From Ypsolopha sequella (lineage: Eukaryota > Arthropoda > Insecta > Lepidoptera > Ypsolophidae), in NCBI GenBank assembly GCA_934047225.1, contig OW204005.1, positions 19,848,396-19,912,395 of the forward strand: DNA of 64,000 bases, in the 5' to 3' direction. The translations under genes were made by a program, and so were the position numbers. Positions within the stretch are counted from its first letter, which is position 1. Every line of letters begins with the position of its first letter. The notes beneath the pieces were generated by a model that saw nothing but the letters and a program-made list of their open reading frames with translations, was not told where the DNA came from and did no database searches. Shown piece by piece: positions 44,427-59,400 of the stretch.

Positions 44427-47400
44427 CTGAAAAAATTCAAGATAAATACAAATTCTGAAATATTTTTCATTTATACTCACGCCTGTCTCCCAGAGGGATA
44501 GGCAGAGACTACAGATTTCCATCTAATATCCATCAGATTTCCATCCTAACACACCTTTCTCGCTTCTTCCACCTTTATCAATCTAGTCATACAAACTCAT
44601 TTATACAAGGCCGAACATCAGGCCACGTGAGAGGCGGGCAACGTGTACAAAACTTACACGGCTAACAGGGCAATGGCATTACGCAGGGCAGCTGTTGGGC
44701 AGTAGCGACCCCACGGACCCGAACGTGCTCCCGGGGGAAGGTCCTGTTCCTCATCTTCAGCTTGCCTTTGTTGGCCGGCCGGAGTAAACAATGACGAGGG
44801 ACAGATCAGACAAACAGATCCCTGGCTTGCCGTGGGAGGCCGGTCTGAGTGGAATAGCAAGACCTATATGCTCGAAGGGTGGATGTGAAACGTAAATGGC
44901 GTGATGCTGGACCCTCAGAGAGCAAGTGATCATCGTTTAAAGTCCAGTGACACCTCTCCACCTTTTAGCCGCTCAGCAAATGTACGAGCGACCATTTGGG
45001 GGCCCATTTAAATGAATCGGTGAGTCTCCGCCTGCCCATTTTTCCGTGTTATTAACATAGGTTGGGCAGGCGCCATAGTTCCTTTCGTAGTCCCAGATAT
45101 CTATGTCAATGATCACCTCTCATCTTTCAATAAGGATCTCTACCGACGTGCTAGATTGAAAAACTATAAACACTGCTGGGTCCGAAATTGTACAGTAATG
45201 ATGATGCGTCGCTTTGATGATTCTCCTGTGATTCATATTACTTCTGAAGTATATAAGCGCTATATTAATATTTTACTTAGGCAACCTATTGTGTTTGTTG
45301 ATAGATTGCATAAAAATATTAAAAGGGAATGGTTTTTTCAAATTAGTAAAATTTGTACACTTACTTACAGTTAAGTTATTATTATTTACAATAATTGTCT
45401 TCGATCAAATGCATAACCTTTTTTAAAAATGTATGTGTGAGAATGGTGAGTCAACAATGTTTACACTACCAATCTATTTATTGTTTATGACAACTGTATA
45501 TAATGAATATTCGGTTCTAATTTATAAGTTCTACTATATTTTATAACCGTTACAATGATTAATATATATATAACCAAAACCCTCGTGGGCTACGTACTAA
45601 GACTAATTTATTTTATAAAATATTCTACGTTTTGATTATGACGTGATATGTATAGCAGAAACCAGCGGGCCTATTATGTATCTCTAGTTGCCTTCTGGAC
45701 TGGGTGTCTATCATCAAAAACATAGATATACTATCGAATTCCGATGTCCTAAGGATATTTTCGCACTTGAAGAAACGACACAGATTGTTAATAGTTCAAT
45801 ACCCACTAAAGGCTATTTTGAAATTTCAGTTTTTATCTATGTTTTTGATGATAGGTACCTCGTTCAGTTGGCAACTAAAGATACAGAATAGGGGGGCTGG
45901 TTACTATAAGGCATATGTGATGCCGAGCTTTTTGATCCCCGTTACCGCGTGTATCGCACTGACCGTGACTATAAGCGGCGGGTCTACCGCGTAATTCTCA
46001 TTTTCATCAACATCAACTTGAGATTGAAATTTGACGTGCGTGCGACGACGCCCGCCTAACATGCCATCTCTTTTGCACGCGTTGAATTTCGCATGCATTT
46101 GATTGAAGTTGATACAAATGAGAATTACGCGGTAGAGCCCCGGCTCGGGCTGACGGACGCAAGGAGGCGGGACGCTGATAATTGTTTATCATTAAAATTA
46201 TTATTTATTATATATATATATATATTATTAAACATGCCAATGTTACTTGTGTAAACATTTCTCTTGTAAATGGACCGGTACCTAAAAAACTTAGAATTTA
46301 CTGTTGTTACTTTCCACAAGGGAAATACCAGGCTAGTTCGGAATTAACTTTTTACGAATTTATTTCTGAATTGATCGTTGAGTATCCTGATAATGAATAT
46401 TTATTCAACCCACTCCTCAAGAACCAGGAAGTTTCATTCTTAGTAATCCTTCGTTTGATATTTATATACAGTATTTATTTTCTTTTATCTGTATTGCCAA
46501 CTTCTCTGGTATCTGGTATGTATTGCTATTAAACCATTTTTTCACCAACCGTCCTTTTTCTACCTACTACGATGTCAACTGTATGCGACCGCGAAGACTG
46601 AGAAGGGTGTCGTAATCAAGTCGACACTCGACTGACAGAACTGTACACAATAAGTCAGCAATGCGAATTTTATTTTTGTCACTGTAACTCCAAGCGAAAA
46701 ATTGCGCAGTGCGAGGGGGGCAGATTCAGGGCAAAAGGGAAAAAAGTTGGTTTTATATTTTTATTCAAAAAACTAAAATAGCTATCAAAATTTCAAATAT
46801 CAAATCTCTAGATATTGTTGAAACACACCTAATAAAATATGTTTGAGTTCTGTATATGGTTCCTATTCGTCAAACGAGGAGAAAAAGTGTGTTTGAAGAC
46901 CTCATTTCAACAATTATTTCTATCGAGGAAAATTTATCCAAACATGTTTTCCAATTTCAAAACCCTAGATTATATAGTCAAAATGCATATACCAGAAATT
47001 TATTACAATTTTCTGTGTATTTCATGAAATACACAGAAAAGAAACACCCGTATTTTTTTTAGCATACCGCCTTAAAATAGTTCCTGATTGAGTTGAAAAA
47101 TAACACGCTTTAATTTCATCTACAAAACATGACGACCAGTGGCGAGGGGTGGAATCGTGGGTGGAATTATGACGTTGGTAAGCCGATACAAAAATTGCTC
47201 ACTGTGGGAGGCTGCCTAATAGTGCCCAACGTGGCAACGTTGTAAGTTTCTCCCAATTTTGTGCAAACATAGCGCTGCGCGCCATGAGTTGAAATAATGT
47301 GTACGGAAAATTTACTTTTAGTTTTCCCCCGGCGTTTTATTAAAATTCTTAGGAGCACACAAAAATACTTGTACATTAAAATAATGAATGGTGGATTGGT

Positions 47401-50400
47401 TGGTTGTAGTTGGAGATATTTCTGAAAGGTAAGCCGGTGGAATCGGCTTATATGGAGCCTTCGCCACTGATGACCACAGACGTTAAAATATCCCGGACAG
47501 TTTCGCTAAAAAACAATTGAAGCACCCCTAGTGATCCCTATCACTGCTACTGAATTAGACCAACTAGGGGAATTTAAGAAAATGGTATAATTTAATTATA
47601 AGTAAGTCAGGTTAGTAAGGATGACAAAAACTATGATGGCCATTTGATAACCCAGAAGATGGGTCTCGGAAAAATGGGTCTATACCAAAAAAGTGATGAC
47701 GTCATCATTTCAATTAGTTACAACTTTGAGTTGGCCATCATAGACTTTTGATACCTTACTAATCCAACCGCGGTGAAAAGCAAAATGAGTAGGTACCCCA
47801 AATTTTACCGACATTTTGGCTGGCCCATGGAGTAACAGGATTCATAATTTTATATTGTTCTGCCTTTATTTTGGATTTTAATAGAAAAAGAAAAACATAT
47901 TTTTACCCAGACATGAACGCCGTCCAAAGCTAAAGGAAGAAAGGTCTGGCGCTGAGCCGTCGAGCCATCTGTCTGGGTTGAAAGTGTTTACATCTGGACC
48001 CCAATGGTCACTTCTGTTGATCCCCGATAAAAACACAGCGATTTCACTACCAGATGGTAGGACGAAGTTATCTGTAAAAAATATATCAGTTTTTAATCAA
48101 TCCAAATACTTTTGAATGAGTACAAAGAAGTTCCCTCTTCGCATGGGCTTATTCTGTTCCCTCCAACAAAGCACACAGAGCATCATTAATTGCAGCTTCA
48201 CAAATATACTGCTTATAATATTAACTCTTCAGACGGGGTTATTCTATGTACTTTTCAACAAAGCACACATCATATATTCATAAATAGACTGCTTATATTG
48301 TTATATTATACTCGGTGTTATGTTAACATGAATTTGCGGAAACGGAAATCTGGTGACAGTACGCGTCCATACAAACAACTTTAACTATAGAGCCAAAAAA
48401 ACGTTACCTACGTAGCTACCCGACCAAAATGTATGAAATAACCAATGATATTAGAAAAAAGTGTAGATAGGTTATAGGCGATCCCCAAATGGCACGATAA
48501 AACTTGGCTAATTTGCAAACCTGAACTCAGTATCGCGTCGATGTCAGCGCACGACGGACGTCACACGGGACGAAGTACAGTAACATATAGGTCTTGTCTA
48601 TTTTTCGATCGCGATAATTATGACTTCCACGTATCAATGTGACATTGCAATACTTCGTAATTTACTGAAGTAATTTATGTTGTGTGCTGGTTTAGAAGAT
48701 CGAATTTTGTGTAGGTAATCTATCTACACTTTCTTCCAATATCATTAGAAATAACTGATTTTTTTCTTCTCGATTACTCAATTTTTTTTCACGGATAGTT
48801 GTTTGTATTTACTAGTACTGTACTATTTATTCAATTAAGGCGAGGATATTCGTGTTTTACTCAAAAGTGACTGCTTTTAAATACATTTTCGGGCCATTAA
48901 AATATGGATATACATATATATATATTTAATAACTTATTTTAATAAAATTTCCCTTTCTCGCTTAGGTTTGCTGGAAAAAATCTCTTTTTAGAGATAAGCT
49001 CGCCTGTGTACATATCTTTTAATGTATTATATGTCTTAACTGCTTTTCTGTGTACATTTAAGAATAAAGAATAACATATATTTTTCTGACCTTCGTGTCT
49101 TTATATAAATTATTATATGATTTTTTAAATTTAATTAACATAACTGCATATTATTAGTTCTTAAATAAAATAGATCACTATCAGCTAAATAACATTTCGT
49201 TTATTGTAAACGTATTGTTCTGTTATAATAAATATACCAATGCCCTGAATCCGCCCCTCTCGCACTGCGAGATTTTTCGCTTGGTGTGACAGTGACAAAA
49301 ATAAAATTCGCATAGCCTCTTAAGTTGTGTTGCGCCGAATCGACACCATTGTAGCTTTTGTGAATTAATTTAAAGAGCAATGAAACACGTCAATGTTTTC
49401 CGCCCCTTATTGTTTGTACGAAAGGCTCGCGTAAGGGGCGCAAAAACTTCAAAAAGGGTCGATTTTGACGGTATTTCCTCTTAAACGAGCAACTTCATCA
49501 CAGTTTGTGACTGCGAAGATGCTGCGAAGCCATCTTTGACTAACTATAGATACACCCCAAAAGACAAGAGTATATTCTTACCTTGCTTATAGTCCCGTGT
49601 TACTTTTCTCGATATAATAGGACCAACAGGGTACAACCGCAGTGATTCTTTTATAACAGCTTCCATAAAAACAAGTCTTGACAAGTGGTTTTTGTTGACA
49701 TTGCAACTTGATTCAGCTAATACTTCTTGTATTCTAAAATAATTCAAAATATTATCACAAATTCACAACAGTATTTTTGATGTAACTGATTAACTGAGTA
49801 AGTATATGATAGACATACAAAAAGTATGTAGGTACAAGTGCGCGCCAATCTTTTAGTCGCCTCTGAAGCTAGCCCCAAGAATCGACGCATAAGCCGTTTT
49901 ACGGTGTCAGGGGGACGTTACAGGAGCGAGGGCGCGGAGCACACCCGCCTGCGTGCCGCACCGCACCCCCCGCTCGCCGTTCAGCAGGTGTCAACACTAT
50001 GCGTTAGTGTTAGTGCTACGTCCGTACACTACACACGCGCGCGTTGCATGAAAAGTACCTACGAGGAAAAAATTCTATGATTCGTTAAGTTAATCGTTGA
50101 ATCTGTTTGTTATAGTTTATTGTTTCTGTTGCCCTTATTCGTTGTTTTGTTGATTTATTTTTGTTAAAGTTTTGTTGATTTAGTTTGTTTTAAAGTTTAT
50201 TGTTGTTGTTATGCCTCGCGGACGTTATAGCGTTTTAAGGCGACAATGTAGGAAAATGGTGTATTAAAATAATTATTGAAGTCAGTGACAATGACAATGG
50301 ACCCGACGACGACACTGAGGAGGATCAAAATTCTACAGACGATAGTGATTCGGACGAAAATCTTCCTTCTTCAAGTAGGGAACCAGTTTTTATAGATGGT

Positions 50401-53400
50401 GTCTCACCTCTGTAAATAAAGTAACAACGTATTTGCCTATATTTGTACATTATAAATTTACTTATTTTTAATATTAATGCGTTTTATTTATATACTTAAG
50501 ATTGCACTAAAATAATAAATAAATAATTAAATAGCTAGGTACAACAAGTACAAATTCAAATTCAAATTCAAATAGTTTATTTTGCAAAGCAGGTATAGAT
50601 ATATACACTTTTTACACGTCAAATTTAATCTAATAAAGAAAATATATGTAATAAAATAATAAATGTACATGAACTAAATTAAAGGTTTATTTAATTTATG
50701 TAGCAATATATTTACGATTAAAATGATAGGTAAAATATATATTAGACAAGGTAAAATCCAATCAGCCGCCCGAACCCATACCGGAGACCCGGCCAGGGAC
50801 CAGGAACAAGATTCGCACATCCACACCAACAAGATGTACACCTTCCCACTTATTGTAAACATTTAATAATCAACCGTTGATATTATTGTTTCCTTGACTG
50901 TACCTGCGCAAGCTTGCACTCGTAACTCACTCAGAGGCGACTAAAAGATTGGCGCGCACTATATTCATTTTCCAAAAAAAGGGATCTTTTACTCATGAAC
51001 GTAAAAAAAAGTCGGACATTACCAATCGTCGCCAACTGATAATTGATTCACAGCAAAGTGTGTGAGTGCGTGCTGGGTTGCCATCTTAAACCAATGTCCC
51101 CAAAAAATAGGTTAGCGCTATAAATAATACTATCGTCGCTTGATGATGCTGTAATATGCTGTAACTGCATAAGTAAAAACATGAAGATGTCCTCCTTTAG
51201 TGATGTATAAATCATTAGAGTCAAAATGAATTCTACAAACGACGACGCTGGATTTGGAGGTAACGCAGTCGTTTCCATCTCTGCTCTCTCTAACTAAATT
51301 TATCCAATCATTCCTCCATACTTGGTTTTGTTTATGGAAATCTAAATAGAAAACATATATTTATATCTTTTTTAATAAAAAATGTGATTTAGACTGCCTA
51401 ACTTGCGCTATGCCTGTGTCTTTTTTTTTTAGCTCAAGTCCTTTAGCGGCACGCACCCGCGCCGTGGCCTGGGTATGTTTTATCTGAGCGGACAAACTTT
51501 ACAAATTATAAATATTTATCGACACACTCTTTCAAACAAAACAAGAATCATTCAAATCAGTTAAGTAATGACGGAGTTATGGAGCAATTTACCCAAAAAA
51601 TATGTGTAGAAAAAAAACAGGTGAGTTGAAAACCTTCTCGTTTTTTGAAGTTGGAACGAAGATAAAAAACATCTTTAATCTGGGGGCACGGCAGTGCCCC
51701 CGCAAAGTCTCGCAGAAAAAACGCGGAACGGCCGTACCATCCTTTTCTCGAAGCAACTCACGGCACTTTCAACCCCCCTGTATCTTCGTTGTGGGTGAAG
51801 CTAGAAGACTGAAATTTCAGGAACCAAGAGTACTTACTGATCCTATATCTGACCCCAAATAACAACTTTGTACCTATATTCGATTACGAAATATCTCAAG
51901 TCAAAGTTCCCTTATTTTGTCACTGACTGACTGACACATCATCAAAAGTGTAAAGGTGTTCTAGCAGGCCTACAAACTACGTCTAAAATTGTCGATGACT
52001 GCGCGGCACGTCACTGCTGAAATGCTTGCCATCTCTCTGCGGATGTTTTCTTTTAGGGCCTCAATTGACCGCGGGTTTGTGTCGTACACTTTAGCTTTAA
52101 GGTAGCCCCACAAAAAAAAATCCATCGGGGTCAGATCCGGACTACGTGGAGGCCAGGAAATGTCTCCTCTCTTAGAGATCACTTTGCCAGGAAAAAGTTG
52201 ACGGATAACGGGCGTGTGTAGTGCCCTGTCGTTGCTTTTCCACTATCCGGCTGCCCTGAGTCTGAACGTTGCAGCCGCCGGCTCCTGTTTTATAAACAGA
52301 TGTAGTGGCGGGATGTCCAGAATTATCTCAAGGGCCGCGGAAGCAGTGGTTAGCATGTAACTTGTGGTTAGCATACAGGTAAGCCTTTGGAACTTGTTAC
52401 ATCATTACATCAATCGATTTTGGATACTGATGAACTGTTAGATACACTGAGAAAAATAGAAGAAACAAATAAGTTAGCATACCCGGCAAATTTAAAGAAT
52501 CTAGTCAAGATAGAGCAGACAATAGAATTAAAAGCTTACTAAAGAAAATCAGATAATATTTATTTTAGAAATTCCGTTAATCAGAAAAGATGTTTATGTA
52601 TATTATAAAATATTCCCTTTACCAACGATAAATCCATATAACCAAACAACCCTTGTAGTCCCAAAATTTCCCTATCTTCTTATGAAAGGGTTGAAAACGC
52701 AGTCACTATCGCAACCCTGCAAAGAAATCGACGAGGCTTGCAACGAAAATGATATGTCTGCATTTATTGAAAATACATGTGTAAGAGACCTAATGGAATT
52801 TAATCCGAATACCACTTTGTGTCATCCAATTACAGTAAAGATAGAAAACACTAAAGTAACGCCTATAGGAACAAACCGTTGGATATTATACTCAAGAGAA
52901 AAATCTTTACTTATCCACACCTGCAAAAATGAAGTTTTTCGTCATCATATACAAGGAACTTATGTACTTAGTATAGATGACAACTATGAAGTAGAAGTAG
53001 ACAAAAATAAGCTGAAAGGACAAACGCTTCAATTTCAGAAAATGGAATTTCCCGTTTTACGGATTACCAACTTACCGGAAATATCAACTATTGAATTTAA
53101 CAAGGAGAGCAAACCCATTAACATGGAAGAGATTGATCTTTCTGACCTTCGAGTCAGGTCGTATTTGTTGAAAAAAGGTGAAAATGAAGTGTTGTGCAAG
53201 GACAATGAAAGTGTAATCAATTTTAAAAGCATTAGTGTTGGTACTCTTATGATTTATGTAATGTTAATTTTAAGCATTTTAGCGGTATTCTTTTACTATT
53301 ACAAATTTAAGAAATTAAGTCGAAATCATCAATAGGAAAAATCCCGAAATGATGATGTCGAACTTAGGGAGGGAGGAGTTATGCATTCTCATGGCATTAT

Positions 53401-56400
53401 CTCTATACAAGCTTAAAGTGCATAATTGCAGTTCATTACTTTGTTGCGAGTCTTTCTCTAGAATGATGACAAAGCAAGAGGATGTTTACGCTTTGTTCAC
53501 CGTGAGAGTGTCCGAGAGCATGTATCGATATGTAACAAAGAAGCTTTTGTAGTTAGTTCTAAGCCAGACTCCGTTCGAAATAAACGTCTAAAAATAAGTT
53601 CATTTGTCTTTTTAAAAAAGTCCTTCCGTGGTTCCGTAAATTAACTACGTATTCCTTTGTTTATTTATTATTTTAACAGCTCCTTGATAATGCCGTAAGG
53701 CGAAACCAGTTGGTTTAATAAAACAGTGATATTGTGAAACAGTACAAGTGTTTTTATCAAAATTATGATGATGTTTCACCAAGTGCCGACAATCGCAAGT
53801 ATTAATCATATTATTATCTAGGTTTGATATGTATATTACTGATTACAAATAAGTATGACCTGTAATTGAAAATTATCAATAAATATGTCAATGTCAAGTG
53901 TCTGTGGTAATGCTTTATACAGACGTATGCAGCTGCGCTGCAGAGTAACCCATGTCTGTGCTGCATCAGCATTTGTAACTAAGTAGCCCGGAATGAGCTC
54001 TACCACCTTTTAAATAACTTTAATTTGTGGTTGAATTAATAACTACCGTGAGTGATGTGGACAATTTTGTATGTTGAGAGTTATTGTAGTTCTGGGTAGC
54101 CAGTACAGAATAATAATGTTTATTGGGATAAACCCTTTCAACCACTTACTCAGTGTGGACACGGTCTTGAACGTCAGAATTTGAGGCTAGAAGAATTAGG
54201 ATAAACAATAATGATCTTGCAATAGTGTCTGATCCCGCTTCTATCATGGTGTCCACTTCTTCAGTTATTTCTTTGTCTGTTAGCAGTCCCTCAGACTGAA
54301 GTTCAAGAAGACAATCTAAAAAGCCTTTCATTGAATGACCTGTAAAAACATTACTCGTAAATAAACATATGTTTATTTATTTATTTAAAATGGAACACCA
54401 ACAGTACACATATTACACACAACGAAATTATTTACAAAATTAAAATTCTGATATGCGGACCAGTTACAGGCGTTTACAACATTCATACTTAAATTATAAA
54501 CACAAAGCAAACATACAATTTGAAGCAAGAATTAAAAAATCAATATGCCTATAATAATATATAAACTAATTTACATACATACCTAAACATTTAACCTAAT
54601 AACTAACTTAAAATTATACAAAATATATACAAAACATGACTGAAAGACAAAACAAAACTATACTGAAGAAGGTCTTAGCAAACTATTCCTAAACTTGGAT
54701 AAGGATAAGTAAAAGATATCAAGATCCGGAACACTTTGGCTTTTCTCGTTGTACTCTCTTATCATTCTGGTGATTGGTGAATTAAGACCTAAGTTTGATT
54801 TACTAGAGGGTCAGTGGAATATTTTAGCGATGGGCTTACGAGGCATATTATAAGGCACTGACACAAAGATCCTCTCAAGCAACTGCGGACAAGGTGTTGC
54901 ACCACTCACCAGTTTATGGAGGAAAGTTAAATCAAGCATGGTTCTACGGTTCCGTAAAGAGGACATCCCAAAAAGTTTCAAACGCTCTCCGTATGAGCAT
55001 CTATGCAAAACACCTGTTGAGATAAAGGCGAGATGCCTTGTGAAGGCGCGCTGTATACTTTCATTCCTTTGTGAATGAGTCGCGTAAAAAGGATTCCAAA
55101 CTGCACTAGCATATTCGAGATGGCTACGGACGAGAGTGTTAAAAAGAAGGATTTTAACCCACTTTGATCGAAATCCTCGGCTATTTCGCTTGACAAATCC
55201 GAGCATCTGCGCGGACTTCTTGACTGTTGTGTCAATCTGTGGTATGAAGCTTAGTTCTTTGTCCAGAATTACTCCTAAGCCTCGAATTTGCTTCACTTCC
55301 TCAAGAGCTATGCTCTCTAGGTAATAATGCGAGTCAACGGGCTTCTTTTTCCTCGTGAATTTATTATGAAAGCATTTCTTTACGTTAAGAAGCATACCAT
55401 TGGACAAGCACCACTGAGATAGTCTGTCCAAATCACTTTGAATCATAATAAAACTTTAAAACATATTTTGAGTCTGCATATTGAGTTAAATGTATTTTAC
55501 AAAAAATTTATTGGGTGCGATGTCATAATCATGAGAATAACGATGAAGATTCCATAGCTTACCAGAGCTTTTTGTCTCCTTGCTGACGAATTCGTTTAAT
55601 TCAGCTTTTCTTGCTCTTAGCACCTGTAAAAAAAGATGACCTTATAGTTGACTGGCCTTTTGACCGAAACCTTTGCTAACACAGTAACAGGATTGCCGGT
55701 GCGAACTAACGCAGCGCCACCTTCATATTTCGGGTTCGACAGTTCGCCGCGTTGTACAGTCATGGCACGTCAAGTTATACACTTGCAGTACTCTTATTGT
55801 ACCTATATTGGACATTTTCTTACATCAGAAGACGCCTTCTTCAAAGTTTTTACATATTTCTCTTCTTCTTTTTTAGTCTCGGTTAAATTATATAGGAATG
55901 ATGGATGCATCAAAATATTTTGCAATCTTCTGCACGCAATTTTAAACATTTTGGCAGATGCGTCTTTGTATTCATCGCTGCACTTTTGTTGTGTTTTTAA
56001 TCCAAATGCAGTGTCTGAAATATATAGAAACATATGTTTGTATTATGTAAAATTAAATACATATAAAAATAGAGTATAGATGCTCAGTCGTGTCCGAGCA
56101 TTTTTTATATTTTTCTTTATTTATTAAAGTATATAGTGTTTATATTGTAACAAAACACGTCACAAAACAATGATATTAAAGGATGTACATTGTAAAAACT
56201 ATGTAAAATATATATATATATATAAATAATAGAATTACCCTGATAAATGGACGTAGCCTAGCTATGTGCTACCAAAAAAAAAAAAAAAATCTGGTAGCGC
56301 TGATTTTCAAAAATATGGGAAAGCTTAGTACTTAGATTAGCAAATTATTTGGTTTTTAAGACATCTTACAAGTCCAAATGTTTTCTGTTATATTAAAAGA

Positions 56401-59400
56401 TTTTGCTTCAATTTGAGTTTGAATTTCTCAACAGAAATAAATTTGTCTCTAATTGGCGGAGGTAGATTGTTCCAAATTTTCGCACTTTTATACGTGAAAC
56501 ATCCTTGAAAACTAGCTAATCTAAACCAGCTAATCAAATAACGCAACTTTCCTAGAAAAGCCTAAAATTTAGATTAAACTATGTCGCCCAAAATCACATT
56601 TGTTTAATACATTTGTGTTCACGCCACCAGCGTGACGTTCGCGCATGTGCATGACTAATTTCGCGGCGCAACGCTGGCGCCACCTCGCGACACAATCGAC
56701 TCGCGCGCTGGGCGCCGCTCGTTCACTCTCTTCCGCTCGGGACATCGTTCAAACGACACGTGTGTACACACTCGCGCCGCCAACACACCGAAATCTCGCG
56801 TAACTACCAGTGTTGTGTTCATACCAGTGCTGTGTTTATTACTCCACGAACCAAGACATTCTGCACATCCCTGTCCAAGATCAGCCCTGTCATCATCAGC
56901 CCAACAAGGAGGGACGACACACACTCATCACACGCACACTCATCGCATACGCGCTCAGCTCATTTTCACTCCATGACTTCAACTCCAACAGAGAGTTCCT
57001 GTGACTCCGCACAACGTGTGGTGAACGTCACTAACACACCAATTTTGTTGCCAACCGTCTCACTTAAAATAGCAGACGTAAATGGTCAATTTCACTCAGC
57101 ACGAGCCCTGTTAGACTGTGGAAGTATGCTGACTCTTTGTTCTCAGCGCATGGCCACAATTTTAAATTTACCATTAAAACATACATCTCTAAAAATCGCA
57201 GGAGTTGGAAATCAGCACACACAAAACTCAAAGGCATCAATCACAATTGTATGCCGACCTACTCACCGTGACACACCTATGATCACGGCCACAGCCCATA
57301 TATTGAAGAACGTAACTGGGTACCTACCGTTGGAAAAGGTTCCAGATCTCGCTCAGTTAACAGGTCACCCACCGATTCCTCTTGCTGATCGAGAATATCA
57401 CACACCAGCTCCGGTTGATCTAATACTAGGATCTGACGTTCTTGGTCAAGTGTTAGACGGAACCAAGGTTTCGCTCGGCCCTGGCAAGCCCATAGCCTTC
57501 GGCACGATATTCGATTTTACATTAATAGGACCTTTCGAAAGTTTACATACCTCACCCACGAATCAGGTCAATTCAGTTCACATTGTCGGCTCTCACACGG
57601 ACTCAGAGCATTCAACTCATGACATTCACAAAAGTCTTGAGAGGTTTTGGGAATCCGAGGAACCCCAAACCTACAAGCATACCAGCCCATTAGAGGAACA
57701 GTGTGAGGACATTTTCCGCACCACAACTACTCGTGAACCATCAGGTCAATATATGGTTACACTGCCCTTTCTGCAAAACGCGCCGACATTAGGTTCCACT
57801 CATGCTATTGCGCTACGCAGGTTTCTCAATTTAGAGAAGAAGCTGCTAGCGAACCCGCCCTTCCGCTCGAAATACGTAGAATTCATGTCAGATTACATAA
57901 AATTGGGACATATGTCGCCGTGTCACCCCAATACCTTTGCTCATAAATCCCATTTCTATATCCCACATCATGGCATATTCAAGCCAGGATCAGAAAAGTT
58001 ACGCTGCGTCTTTGACGGAAGTTGTAAAAGCTCAAATGGCGTCAATTTAAATGATTGTCTTCATACAGGTCCAGCTCTTCAACAAGATATTGTTGACATT
58101 ATCATGTCCTTCAGGATCCCCTCACAAGTTTTCAGCACAGACATCCGAATGATGTTCAGAAATATACTCATTCACCCAGAGCAAAGACCTTTTCAACTCA
58201 TTCTCTGGCGGTCTTCACCCGACCAGCCCCTGCTCACGTATGCCCTTAATACCGTCACATATGGATTAAGGTCCAGCCCATACCATGCCATCCGCACTTT
58301 ACTCCAATTGGCTGATGACGAAGGTCATCGCTACCCCCACGCTGCTCAGGTCCTCCGCAAATCAATATTTGTGGACGACATTCTCTCAGGTGCAGATTCT
58401 GTGGAATCTGCTCAGTCGCTCCAAAACGATCTGATCGAGTTACTCGCCCTAGGTGGCTTCCAGCTCAGTAAATGGACCTCCAACTCGCCTCAGCTCCTTG
58501 AACGGTTCCCAGATGACCAGTGCGACATGCCCAAGGACTTTGACTTCAGTCCCGACTCTAATTCCATTAAGGTTCTGGGAATACAGTGGATTCCTCAAAC
58601 TGATGAGTTCACTTATCGCATTTCTCTGCCCACTCATGCTCTAGTCACAAAGCGCTCCATTCTCAGTACAGTAGCGTCTCTCTATGACCCCAATGGCTGG
58701 GTTACTCCAGTCGTCTTCCGCGCAAAGATTCTTCTGCAGAAGCTTTGGCTTCTGAAAATAGGATGGGATGAGCCTATCTCTGAAGAAGTCCACACAGAGT
58801 GGCAACACATTTCAGAGGATCTTCCTCAGCTCTCAAACCTCCGTTTACCTCGACACATTTGTAAGTATAAGCCCACATCTACTTACTCACTTCACGGGTT
58901 CGCGGACGCATCAGAGGCTGGCTTTGGTGCTGTTATCTACCTTCATGAGCGCAATACCACTGGACATGTCAATGTACACCTAATCATTGGCAAGTCCAAG
59001 GTCGCACCCATTAAGACTCGCCTCTCAATCCCGAAATTGGAGTTGTCAGCCGCGACTCTTTTATCTCAGCTCATGACTCGAGTGTCAGCCCAACTGTCAG
59101 CTCATATACCCATTCAAACACACACATGCTGGTCAGATAGCACAATAGTGTTGGCATGGCTCAATACCCCACCTCACCGATTACAGACTTTCGAGGCCAA
59201 TCGAGTGGCTAAGATCACAGCTACTTCAACTAGCAATACGTGGAGGCATGTGCCCACGAACCTCAACCCTGCTGACTGTGCAAGCAGAGGCATGTCTGCC
59301 CAGTCTCTCTCACTTCATGACCTTTGGTGGTCACCCAGTTGGCTCAAAGAACCTACCTGCACTTGGCCCAAGTTGCCACCCGCTCTAGGCCATCATGCTC

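Noticed and set aside
56655..56924. - strand frames in the long BEL LTRs (also 61004-61288)
   Set aside because: Duplicate shadow frames within LTR sequence; no independent evidence.
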